Of a DNA stretch of 64,000 nt, positions 50,671 to 61,850 are shown one piece after another. Each line of letters starts with the position of its first letter. Position 1 is the first letter of the stretch. The stretch comes from Rostratula benghalensis. Taxonomy: Eukaryota > Chordata > Aves > Charadriiformes > Rostratulidae. Made by a program: the position numbers and the translations under genes. Below the pieces are notes generated by a model. The model saw only the letters and a program-made list of their open reading frames with translations, did not search any database and was not told where the DNA came from. The DNA lies in the NCBI GenBank assembly GCA_013399305.1, contig VXAI01000136.1, positions 1,484,195 through 1,548,194 of the forward strand, written 5' to 3'.

Positions 50671-53600
50671 CTTTAGCCTGATGTTTCAACATGATTCATT
50701 ATCACCTTCCTTTAAGTTAAGAGATCTAACATTTAGATTCCCCTCCTTTCCAGCTTAGTTAATTGTTGTGACACTGCACTAATTGATTTTTTACACAAGT
50801 TGCAGTTACCCCAAATGATACATAGAATTTTATGAATATTTGAGATCTCCTCTGCAAGTCCTCCAGAAATTCTGAAATGGGACTGTTCTATCACAAGTGC
50901 AGAATACCCATGTGGGTCTCTCCTCACCTTGCCCAAGATGCTGGAATCTCCCTACAGTCAATAAATTGGCAGTGGCTATGATTCAAATGACCAAATCCTA
51001 ATTCAGTGCTAGACAAACCAATGTCCCCTTCTGTCAGGGGAGATTGTGTTGACTGAAATGCCTACTGTTAGAAATTCATTCAGTCTGACAACTCCTGTCA
51101 CAGCTTCCTGAAGAGTAAACCTTAAGATTTATGCAGTATTTTATATTTTAAAAGTATCTAGATTTAAATGTTATTGGCCATCAATGCCACAAGAAGACTA
51201 ACTGACATCCCACCAGCCCACAGCCTATGGATTGCACAGACCACTTATCAAACTGTGTTTCCTTTGCTTGTTTGTTGAGCTACTGATAGCTTTGGCTTAG
51301 TCTGTAGGAGTATGAGATTGCAACAGCTTATCTTCAGCCATGGGATGGATTGAGAGAAGAAAGAGTGACGTCCTTGATTCAGTTATCCTCATTTGGTGTT
51401 AGGTATTTTGGATGTTGCAGAGAGGTTAGTTGCATAAATCAGAGTAGTAATACTGTAAGGGAATACAAACATTTGTAGTTCTTTTTCTAGAGATCAACAG
51501 ACAGAATAATAATCCCCACAACAGCTGTGCCTGCCAGTTGATTTCCTAAAATAAGGTTAATAGTGCTTACAGAGTCCAAGCTGAGAGAGACTGAGTGATG
51601 AAGGAAACTGGAGTAGAGCGACGCTTAGGGCTCAGGATGCTGTTGAATGACTATATCAATTTTTTTCCTAGCAAAAAGTTTTGTCATTTTCTTGGGTGTG
51701 TTGTGTGGGTTTTGTCATTCAGGAAGAACCATTCCAGACCTCTCTGAGTTCAAAAAGGTGATGTGCTCTCTCTCCTCTAGCATCTTAACAGAATAGGATG
51801 AGCCTTTTGAGGCAGATGATGATGAAAAAGAGCCAGAGGAAGGTTCAGCATGTGTTTGTGTAGCCAGAAATGGCTTCCCTTATGCCAATGCAACCAACAA
51901 GAGGACTAGGAGTACAGAAACCTCTGAACTGTCCTAAGGCAATTGAACTTGTGGGAGGTGCACTTAAAGGCTGGTCTTCCTCCAGAAGGATCTTTTCCAT
52001 CTGCTATTGCCCCAGAGACTTAATAAGCATTTTTTCCTAACTTTGGACAGTTGTCCCACTCCCACGTGAAACTTGGTCAGGTGGATTCCACCTCTCCTCT
52101 GCAGAGAAGTGCTTAAAGTGAAACTCCCATTCTCTCCTGTGGTCCAGGCTAGGCCCTCAACTACGTACTGGTAGAAGTTCTGTGATCTTACCTATGACAA
52201 GTTATTTGCATATTCAGTTGCTGGGAGGGGGCATGTTCTTTGCCTTTGGTGCCTCTGCTGTATATTTGAAGCAGAAACGTCTAGAAGTGGCACTTACATT
52301 TGCAGCAGAGGTAGCTCCTATTTTGTCTTCATTCTTTTAGTCTTGGTGACAACAGGACGTTTAAGAAGGAGTGGACTGGGAGGGGGCAGGGACGTGCCAA
52401 GCATGAGATGGATCTGCTCCCTGAGAAAGTCACAGAGGCAGGAGGGCTACACTTGTGTTGTTTCCCTCTTGAACATCTTGAAATAAAGAACTGACACCAG
52501 TCCACAGGTACCTGTAGGTATGGGAGAAACTCTCATTGTTTGAAATATAAAACTAATAGGAACTGTAGACAAGTGGGGGGATGCACATTGAAAAGGAGAT
52601 GTTCTTTGCATAACACTCATACCTCACCTGCTTTCTGTTGTCTGTTGAAATCTGACAGCCAGAAGTTTTGCTAAACTGAGAAGGACACGTGTTGGTTTTG
52701 GAATGAAGTTTAGGACTATCCTTTGGATTGTAACTGCCATATCATGAGGATTTTTTGCAAGGATTTCCAGGCTTGGAGTTTGAAAATCCCTTAAGAAGCA
52801 ATTAGTTAATTGCCATGTGATGAAAAAATCTTTGGGATAGGCAGCCTGATCTCCTGGGCAAGTCTGAGTGTCTCAGTTCTGACACAACCCCTTTGGAGCC
52901 TGAAAATTATTTAATGTTAAGTCTTTATTAGTAAAACTGTTTTACCTGAGTAATACCAGTATTCCATCTGTACTATAGGACTCAAAACGACAGCACATTA
53001 ACCAAGAGTCACTTGTTGCTCACAAATACATTGAATGATGTCCTTTCCATGTGAGGTACTGCTGTTCCATAATGCTGATTCACCATAAATAAACTGCAAG
53101 TGCTTCCCAATCCCAAGGTTAAAACTTGTTCCTCTCTAAAACATGAATTCCCCTACATTTGCCTCATCTCTTTAAGGAACTATACACCAGTGCAGAATAT
53201 AAGACACTTCAAGTATTTAAACACAGAGCAAAACCTGTTGGACTAGTCCTACCAGTGATTTCAGTGAAGGAGAGTACCTTTATTTTTTGCTCTCAAATAT
53301 TTATTAAAATTCTTGCATTTCTTTTGTCTGCCAGCTGAAAAGTGAAGGAAAAATAGTTAGTTGCCTTTTATTTTTGGTATATGCAATTGCAACTGACTGT
53401 CCCAGTAGCACTATTTTTCATGTTTAAGAAGGCCATGACAGTCTGTATCTGGGACCAGAAAAGTACTAAAGGGATAAGCAAATCCAAGCAACTTTTAATC
53501 TTTTGATCTTTGTTCAATGAGAGAGTTGAAAATGTTCAGAAGCTATTCGCTTCACATGGCATCCTGAATCAGAATCCAAGTCAGTTACTAGTATCTTCAG

Positions 53601-56053
53601 TTTTATGTACAACTGTGTGTAACATTACAATTGGACTAGAAGCATCCCAGGTAAAATGCCAACCACGTCACTGCAGTCACACAAGGGATCAATCTCGTTT
53701 GAATGTAGTGATCATATAACCAAATGTAAAGTTTATGACTTTCATTTTACACTAAGCTTTATGAAAACCTTTCATTTGGTCTTACTTGGTAAGAACACAG
53801 AACGCCTCATAGATCATAGTCAAATACAGAGATGAATCAACAAAAGTTCAGAAAAAACCCAAATACTCACTTTTAGCAGAGAAATGAGAAAAATGCTGAA
53901 TGCAATCCACTTGATAAATGAAAAATAGCGCCTAATATAGAATAAAAATGAGCAAGTTATATACTAAATTGTCATGAAAATTCAGTAGATATCCTTGTTT
54001 TACTTTCAATCTCAGGTGAAGAAAAATGAACAGAATGAAAGATATACATGAAAACAGAGAATGAGACTATCGTAACATCTTTACATAATGAGTGATCTCA
54101 TCTTGACTGGAGTATGTTGCTGCTCATCTCATTTTAAAGAGGGCATTGTAGCACAGCTAGAGGACTTGAGAAGTGCCAACAAGGGTCCAACAACCTGGAA
54201 TAAGTATCAAAATAAAGAACAAGGCTGTTTAGTATGGAAGAAAAACAAGTAAATTAAGTCCTAAGAAAAAAACATATGTGTATTGGATAATCTGGAAAAG
54301 GTCAGACAAGAAATTCTCTTCCCACTGTTTCACAGCAAATGACTGTGAGGATGTTAAATGAAGTTGAAATGTGATGAACTGAAAAAGGCAAAGAGAGAAT
54401 AAGTGTGCTTCCATACTGTAATTATCTGCTAGAACCCTTTGCTTTGGGAAGCAGTTGTAGCTGGTAGAGAAGAGGGTTGAGAAAAGGTCTGGTAACAATT
54501 CTGGCTATGAAAATCATCACTCATTACAATTGCAGCAAAGACTGAGAGTGATGAAAATTTCTCACTTCCAGCCTTGAGCTAATCTCTGAATGGTATTCTG
54601 ATGGCTGGGTAACTACACCATACACACAGCTACTACAAGTTTCTTCTAACCTTCCTCAAACTCGTGCAATTGAAAACAAGATCTCAGAGCAATGCAATCG
54701 AACTGCAATTCAGTATCATCTTTCTGGGACTTTTAATACCAGTTATCTCTAGTGAATTTGAAAACTGAATCTAGGAGATAAGTAGGCTTTTTCATTACAA
54801 TTCTCAGCAAAGCAAAATTTTTACACCAAGTTTCTAATCATTTAGATAGTATGGTATCCCAGTGTCCTTGATTATTTTTTGAAATGTTCGATCTGTTTTA
54901 GCAAAACCACATTTATGAGAGTGATAGTTTTTTGGTTGTCTGTTTTACCAATGCCCATTTTGTTACTGCCAGAAGACACACATAGAAGTCTTTCTTACTG
55001 AGAGCTGGAGGCTACAACCAAACTTCTCAGTTTTAATCCACAGGAGAATTTTGGGAGTAGCACCTTATCAGGAGATAACAAGACCTCCCTATAGGTGCTG
55101 GGCCACCAGCTGGGCCACCAGCACTCACCAAAGTCTCACCAAAGTCAATTTGCATTCAGGGGATTCCGGATCCTGGATGATCCAGCAATGTCAGCTTCAG
55201 CAGATCCTCCTGGATCACTTCTACACACACTTGAATATTTGCAAATGGTAACGCTCCTATATACCCACTCTTTGAAAGGGGAAGTTGCACTTTATATATT
55301 AAAAAGCCCATGCATCTCTGACAGGGGTCACAGTAGTTCCAATTATGAACTCTGTGTCATGGTCACTATTTTAATTTATTCACTACATCCAATCTGCAGC
55401 TCTTCACCCATTCAAAACCAGAACTTTTTTGCAGCTCAGGCTACGTAGTGGCTTCTGCTATATGTCATAAAAGTATATTGCTTGTTTCTGAGCACATTCA
55501 ATTTTAACAAAAGCCAGTGTAAGTAGAATCACATATAATGAGAATCTTTTTCTATGTGGGTTTCTAGGGACTGTGCTGTTTCAACAGACAAGTGTTGGGC
55601 AAAGCATTTTTCAGTCCCTTCCCACCAATAAACAAACCCACAGGAGAAGATTTCTTATAGCATCAAACTATTTGGAATCTATATCTTTGTCACCTTAACA
55701 TTTATAAAATTAACAGAGCAGGTGCTTTGGTCACTATTACCCTCGATGAAGACAACCTCTCCTGAGATAATCTTTGCTTGTACAGTACCACAGTCCTTTA
55801 TAGGAATCCCATAACTATGGTGAATTATAGAAAACGTAATTTGCTCATTGTGCTGATTTCATAGAAGATAAAGAGATCATGGAAGAGAAATCAATATTAT
55901 GGGGCTGCAACACAGTTTTCTAACTTTCAAAGTTAAATGAAGCTGTGACAGCAGTCATATTAAAAAAAAATAATAATAAAGTGGAACACATAGATAGGGA
56001 GAAAAGCAATAATATTCCTGGCTGGAAGTACTTGAATACAGGCTTTTAAAATA
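50671..56053. other. Unique noncoding DNA
   Basis: About 5.4 kb without recognised gene or interspersed repeat. An ATTTGCAT octamer (reverse strand of ATGCAAAT) lies at 52204-52211. A pair of adjacent microduplications lies at 55097-55145. No frame over 120 codons is present and none shows a domain. Confidence 0.6.
55097..55145. repeat. Two adjacent microduplications, 12 bp x2 and 11 bp x2
   Basis: GCTGGGCCACCA occurs twice in direct succession (55097-55108 and 55109-55120). After three bases, CTCACCAAAGT occurs twice in direct succession (55124-55134 and 55135-55145). Both pairs are perfect. They suggest replication slippage or a repair event at one site. Confidence 0.95.
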
Positions 56054-56452
56054 CATAGAATGGTGTGCATTGTAAAGGACCTTAAAGATCATCTATTTTC
56101 AACCCTACTGCCGTGGGCAGGGACACCTCCCCTTTGACCAGTTGCTCAAAGACCCATCCCCATCCAGCCTTTGCTCGAACACCTCCAGGGATGGGGCATG
56201 CACAGCTTTTCTGGGCAACCTGTTCTAGAGTCTCACCACACTGACAGTGAGAAGTTTTTTTCCCAATACTCAACCAATATAAATCTACCCTCTTTCCTTT
56301 TGAAGCCATTACCCCTCATCATATCACTACAAGCCCTTGTCAAAAGTTCCTCTCTAAGTTTGCTTGTAGGCCAGCTTCACATAAAGGCTCCCAGGAGCCT
56401 TTTATTCTCCAGACTGAACCACCCCAACTCTCTCAGAGTTACTCTCGTTGTG
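56054..56452 (-). mobile_element. CR1 LINE 3' end, minus orientation
   Basis: The + strand starts with 'catagaatggtgtgcattgt' and continues through 'gtgggcagggacacctcccc', 'acctccagggatggggcatg', 'ttctgggcaacctgttctag', 'gaagccattacccctcatca' and 'tctccagactgaaccacccc'. These are CR1 3' blocks in reverse complement, in normal order. Divergence is moderate, with small indels. It is 5'-truncated near 56452. The + strand 157-codon frame at 56171-56644 is mostly antisense to this copy. Confidence 0.93.
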
Positions 56453-58873
56453 AAGAATTGTGTCATAAATACACTACATTATTTCTTATTGCCCATTCCT
56501 TTGCAGAGGGAGGGAACCAAACCAAACACATTTCTATGTAGTGATGACTATTTTAAATTTGTTTGGCTTTCTGCTGTTGTGGAGGTGGCCACTCCAACCA
56601 GTGCCCACCTGTGCTGCCCTTTGTCTCTAGGTATTTTGGAGTGATCAGTGCAGCACCACCTTACAGACAGTGTCAAACACAAAGGTACTCCTCCTGAAGC
56701 AGATTTACTACACTGTAGGTACGATCCTGATCTCCTCTAGCATATAACTGGGACCTTGGTTTGGCTTTTGGTGTTGTAAATGAAGCTAGTGAAGGGTTTA
56801 TTCTATATCAAGACTTTTCCAACATGCAGGTCTATCTCAACTCGTTGTATTTAATGGAACACATCAGTTCAGGGGCTACTGCAATGCATTTTCAGTCTTT
56901 AAGACCTGAATATTACCTCACTGAATTTTTACCTCTTAGCATCTGCTGAATAGCCTGTAAAATGAAAACATAAAATGCTGTGTCTGAATTGGTGGTCAAT
57001 CAGCAGTGCACTCCTGTGTGCTGCCTTGCAGATCCAACTCAGCAGATGGATTGAAGTTCCTCCAAGCCTGAGCACTGCAACAGCCTGGACTGAATATCTG
57101 CTCTCAGCATCTTTGGGCAACTCTTCATTTACTGATAAAATAATTAAAGAACAAAACTTTTTGTCTTTCTGTTCAGTTACCAGCCTTTCAATTTGTTTGT
57201 TTGTTTTTTAAATGAATGAAAATTGTGTTTGCCTTATGTTTTGGAAAATACCAATCCGTATTTACCCACTAACACAGGGAATTAACAGTCTTACTTCAAC
57301 TGGAGTAGAGTTGAATTAGACAACCATTGATCCAGATGGTTGACTTACAATGGAAATTAACAGGAACATTTCCCGGAATCAAATTATTTCCTGATAAAAC
57401 TGCTCAGTCAATAAGTGACTCTTGCAATAGCATCCTGTAGTGACATAAACAGAGCAGTCACTTTTCCTTAATCCCACACACATCAGCCTGTTACAGACAC
57501 ACTTGAAATATCTTACATGGTGATAAGTGTAATTTGTTTCACTTGGGGATTTAAAATCACTAAAGTTCACTAAAGCAGGGATGACCTCACTGTCACTGTA
57601 CATCTTGTCAACAAATCAAAGTAATCTTAAATTGAAATGATGATAAAAGAATTTACACCTGAAAAGACATTCAGAAAATAAAGGACCAATCTGACTTCCC
57701 CCTCAACCCCTTCAATCTTGGGTTAAACACAATTGCCCTATTAATGTAAGCATAGTAGGATCTAGGTAATTTCTCTTCCTTTGTTTTTTGTTTTGGTTTT
57801 TTTTTTTTTTTTCCTTAAATTACAGAAATCATAGAAGTTCACTCACTTTTTCAACTGGCTTCAGGTCCATAATGATAAAGATTATCCATATGGAAATAAA
57901 TAATTGTTTCCATGACAACTGAGCCAGATAAGACTCTAACTCATTCTCCTAGAGCTGTAGCAGTATAAATTCAAGACTATTGAAAACCACTTGTTTTATT
58001 AAAGTAAGATGATATGATTTTGAATATACAATAAAACCAGATTTGTGAGCTGCATTTCTAGCCTGCTTTGTTACTTTTTGCCATGTTTAAGATTTGTTTC
58101 CTTAACTACTGTGCAACCACAGCGTATACTGTCTTCTGTCTTAAGTAAATCCCCTCATTTCTGCTGTGTATTTTCTGTTGTTTCATTTTGACATTTCCAT
58201 TCATATACAGGCAACTGTTCCTTATATTCAGTTTTTCCTTGAACATAGTCCAAATCCTGTTTTTTCTACTTGTGGACCAATTTATTGCTTAGTGAAACTG
58301 TAGTCTTCATGATTTCACTCTAATCCATCACTGTTTATTGATCCTGTATGTTAAAGTGCTGACAGTTCAGCTTCTGCAGCTGGTACTCATTGCAGAAGTG
58401 TTGCTTAAGCCACATTAATGAAGTTTTTTGAATGCCACTCATCCAAGTTTGTGCATCCTCCATCAAATTTAAATTACGGATACCTGAAGAATCCAGCCTC
58501 GCTAACACTCACATAACACTTTGTCTTCTACAAGAGAAAATTTTGCTCAGTTAGGAGAAGGGATGCCCAGTTCTTGATCTTAAAACAGCTCATTTTGAGT
58601 GTTGAGAGGGGTAACTGATGGTAAAAAAGGGCATATAGGAGATACTGAAATGGATGGAACTTTAAAGAAAAATCAAAATTTAAGTAAGAGAATCAAATAT
58701 ACGAGAGTTTATAAAAACGAGAGAGAATTTTGATGTTAATTAATTACAGATTCCTTTTGAGGGGAAAAAAGTGAGCCCAATTTATCCTGAGGTTTCATTG
58801 TTATATAATATTTAGTCAAAGAAGGGTCCTATGCTGATGACCGTATGGGATGAAGGAAACAGGTTTATGTAAC
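56453..58873. other. Unique noncoding DNA
   Basis: No gene or interspersed repeat recognised. A T16 run lies at 57797-57812 and a (GTTT)n-like tract near 57193-57210. No promoter or CpG-rich segment is visible. Confidence 0.6.
57797..57812. repeat. Poly(T) run, T16
   Basis: Sixteen T residues preceded by a T/G-rich tract. Simple homopolymer. Confidence 0.9.
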
Positions 58874-59093
58874 AGAATCATCATAGAATGGCTTGGGTTG
58901 GAAGGGACTTTAAAGATTGAGTTCCACCCCCCTGCCATAGGAAGGGACACCTCCCACTTCAGCAGTGGCTCAAAGCCCCATCCAACACAGCCTTGAACAC
59001 ATCCAGGGATGGGGCATCCACAACTTCTCTGGACAACCTGTTCCAGTGTTTCACCACCCTCACAGTAAACATTTTTTCCTAATATGTAATCTA
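58874..59093 (-). mobile_element. CR1 LINE 3' end, short, minus orientation
   Basis: The + strand begins with 'cagaatcatcatagaatggc' and 'ttgggttggaagggacttta' and goes through 'cctgccataggaagggacac', 'cacatccagggatggggcat' and 'ctctggacaacctgttccag'. It ends at 'cctaatatgtaatctacc'. These are the CR1 3' terminal blocks in reverse complement, of the same subfamily as the copy at 56054-56452 but less diverged. It is a 5'-truncated insertion of about 220 bp. Confidence 0.94.
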
Positions 59094-61284
59094 CCAAGAG
59101 GGTGATGAGATAAAAGCAAGAAAGAATGGTGAAAGGTTAAGAATGTCAATTCCTATAGTTAATAATGTTGAGAATGATCAATTCTTAACAGAATTTGTGG
59201 ATGAGAAGCTGATATCGAGAAAGATTAGGTGTCTTTAACAGAGATTTTTTTTTTTTTTAGTGAAAGCAAAAGCCATTTTTTGTCCCTGAAATATAAGAAC
59301 TGCCTTAATGAATTGGGAATATATTATTTCTTCATTAATTTTCTGAAAAAAACACACCCCCAAATCTTATATCCACATATTACTAGTCACTTGTTTTTCA
59401 AAACTAAAATTATTTTATTCATAGCCATCTTACAAGACAGTGCTAAAAACTAAATGAGAAAAAGAGTTTTTACCTACTTGCTTTGCTTATTGTCTTTCGT
59501 GGCCACATCAGGGATTACATTGTGCTCCAATCTGGAAAAGTGCTTCATGAGAAGACTGCAGAACAGGCAGAGTTGATAACAGAGGTTTTGTACTTATAAA
59601 TTCTAGGCAAGCATGACTTGGGGAACTGATGTATTTCCCTGATTCTCGATTTATTCTCAGACTAAGACAAAGATTTATTTTTATTTTTTTTTCAGTTGGT
59701 AGGTTTGTATTACAGCCTTCAAAAGAAAACAAAATCACACTGATTCTTTACTACTTAGATTGTAAGAGGAAGAATCTGAAGAAAAACTTGCTGATTTTTG
59801 CACTAACCCTTTTTAGTTCTATTCTGAGGTTATTTTTTTAGATTGAAGGCTAACACAGGGGAGACCAGTTACCCTTTTCCTGAACACAGAAGGTCACTTG
59901 TGGAACTTTGACACTATGAAAAATTGCTTTAATCCAGTCATTTTATTTAGGTAAGGCACTGTTTGGCAGAACTGAAAACAACTTTTGCCTGTACAGGTAC
60001 CCTGCAAATAAGAGGAAACAAGTACCAACTACGAGCAATGCAGTCATTCACCTCTCCAAAGATATTGTGGAAGACACACTTGAAACTCACAGCTGACCAT
60101 GAGAAGGTAACGTTCAATATCTCAGTACAAAATACATTTGAGCACCAGACCCCCCTCAGTCAATGAAGAAAGCTTGCCAAATTAAGCAGGGAAGTTCAGA
60201 GCACAACTTCCTTATCGTAAGAGTGCACATGAGAAACACACCGGAAACATCATTAATTGCATCTCTGCAGTGTGTGTTTACTAGGAGAGGAGCCCAGACC
60301 CTTCTGACAAAGATATCAGCACTAGAGACACATTAAGGAAGATGAAATTAATCCCTTTTTTAATGCAATATGGTACATGGTTGCTGTGGTCTGTACCAAA
60401 ACTGCAAATGTAATAGTAATCATAGGGAAAATTAAACCAACATAAAGAACAATATTAATGGTGAATGTTAGACAGGGTAAGTAAATATTGAATCAAGTTA
60501 TACAACCATTTTGCTAATACAGAAATCCTCTTTAAATTGTGCTTGGTGCTTTTTTTTATCATGGCAGTAATACTTTCATAACGTCAGTTAAGATATTAGT
60601 TCAGGATTTAATAATCTCCTTGGTATGATTTCTAATAGGTGAAAATTACAGAATTTGGCTCCTATCTGTAATAAGCTGAATCATATGTATACCTGTGCCT
60701 GTCATATACATTGAATTTTATCATCTGTACTTTAGTTCTTCCTTTATCTCTGGATTTTCTCAATTTGGTCCATTTGCTCTAGGTTGGGGTTTGCTTGTTT
60801 GTTGTGTTCTTTTGTTCTTCTTTTGCCCTTAAAGTAGTTACTGGAGAACAGAATGAGTTTGTTGAAAGCTTACCTGCATATTTTATTGGGCTTTTTTCCT
60901 GCTGTGAAATATATTAGCCAACAGCCTACTTCATAAAAATGCTGCACTTCTAAGTTGGCTTCCGCATCTGCAAGGGAATAAAACGAGAAGGAAATCCACA
61001 GAGAAAAAACTGAATGCATTTGTTTACTTACAGCATTATTTTGGTTAGGTTTCATCAGTCCCACACCAAACTTTATCTCTCAACTAGCATATTTGAAGTT
61101 TGTCAATTATTACCAAAAAAGAAGAGGAGGAGTGGGTGGTGACAGCATCCAAAATAATGAAATCACAGCTGGTTTAAATGATTAATGCTAATGGACTAAC
61201 TACCAGAATTACAAGTGCCAGCAGCATATCTGCCCATGCTGAAGCAGCTACTGTTTTTGAAATCTTGTACCTTCCACTAACGGT
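59094..61284. other. Unique AT-rich noncoding DNA
   Basis: No gene or interspersed repeat recognised. The frame at 59963-60166 is flanked by an acceptor-like TTTTGCCTGTACAG and a donor-like GAGAAGGTAACG, but its translation is unfamiliar and the donor is weak. Confidence 0.6.
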
Positions 61285-61850
61285 TGTGGTGGGTTGATGT
61301 TAACCCAACACTCCTTCACTTCCCCTCCTCAAGAGGATGGGAGAGAAAACAGGATGCAAAACATGTCACGATAATGTCAAGATCACTTACCAATCACCAT
61401 CAGGGGCAAACCAGACTTTGGGGAAGTTAGTTTATTGTCAATTCAAGTACATTTTGGTGACTAAAAGATACCTGTTAAAGCAACACCTTCCTTCCATACA
61501 CAGACACACCCTTTCTCCACACCCACAGTCCCTCCTTACCTGCAGACCCCTGTCCCCACCCCAAGGGGCATGGGGTTGGGGTCCATCCATGGCAGCCCCT
61601 CTGGGCTGCTCCTCCCTCCTCACCCCTCTCCCTGCTCCAGCACAGGTCCTGTCCCGGGCTGCAGTCCTTCAGGGACAACCTGCTCCTGCCTGGGCTCCCC
61701 ATGGCCACAGCTCCTGCAGGAAATATCCCCCCGCTGTGGCCTGGGGATGTCCCCCATCTCCAGGGGGGTCTCTGCTCCAGCAGGGTCTCTCCAGGGCTGC
61801 AGGGGATCCCTGCTACAGGCCTGCAGGAATATTGTGCACATCTGTCTTTG
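61285..61850. mobile_element. GC-rich avian ERV LTR-like repeat fragment
   Basis: The block begins with TGTGGTGGGTTG, a TG-initial end with a nearby GGGTT...AACCC inverted repeat, and continues through 'aagatcacttaccaatcacc', 'ggggaagttagtttattg' and a C-rich tract. It then contains the repetitive motif family CTGCTCC, GGGCTGCAGTCCTTCAGGG, CTCCAGCAGGGTCTC and GGGCTGCAGGGGATC. This combination is familiar from long terminal repeats of bird endogenous retroviruses, probably of the ERVL/ERV3-related type. No gag, pol or env fragment flanks it, so it looks like a truncated or solitary LTR. Orientation is uncertain. Several overlapping proline- and glycine-rich frames here are by-products of base composition. 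Confidence 0.65.

Noticed and set aside
52180..52500. Possible LTR or Pol III-type promoter around an ATTTGCAT octamer with a downstream AATAAAG
   Set aside because: No proximal element, TATA box at the right distance or LTR ends could be matched, so only the octamer is noted.
56171..56644. 157-codon + strand frame
   Set aside because: Antisense to the CR1 copy at 56054-56452 for over half its length.
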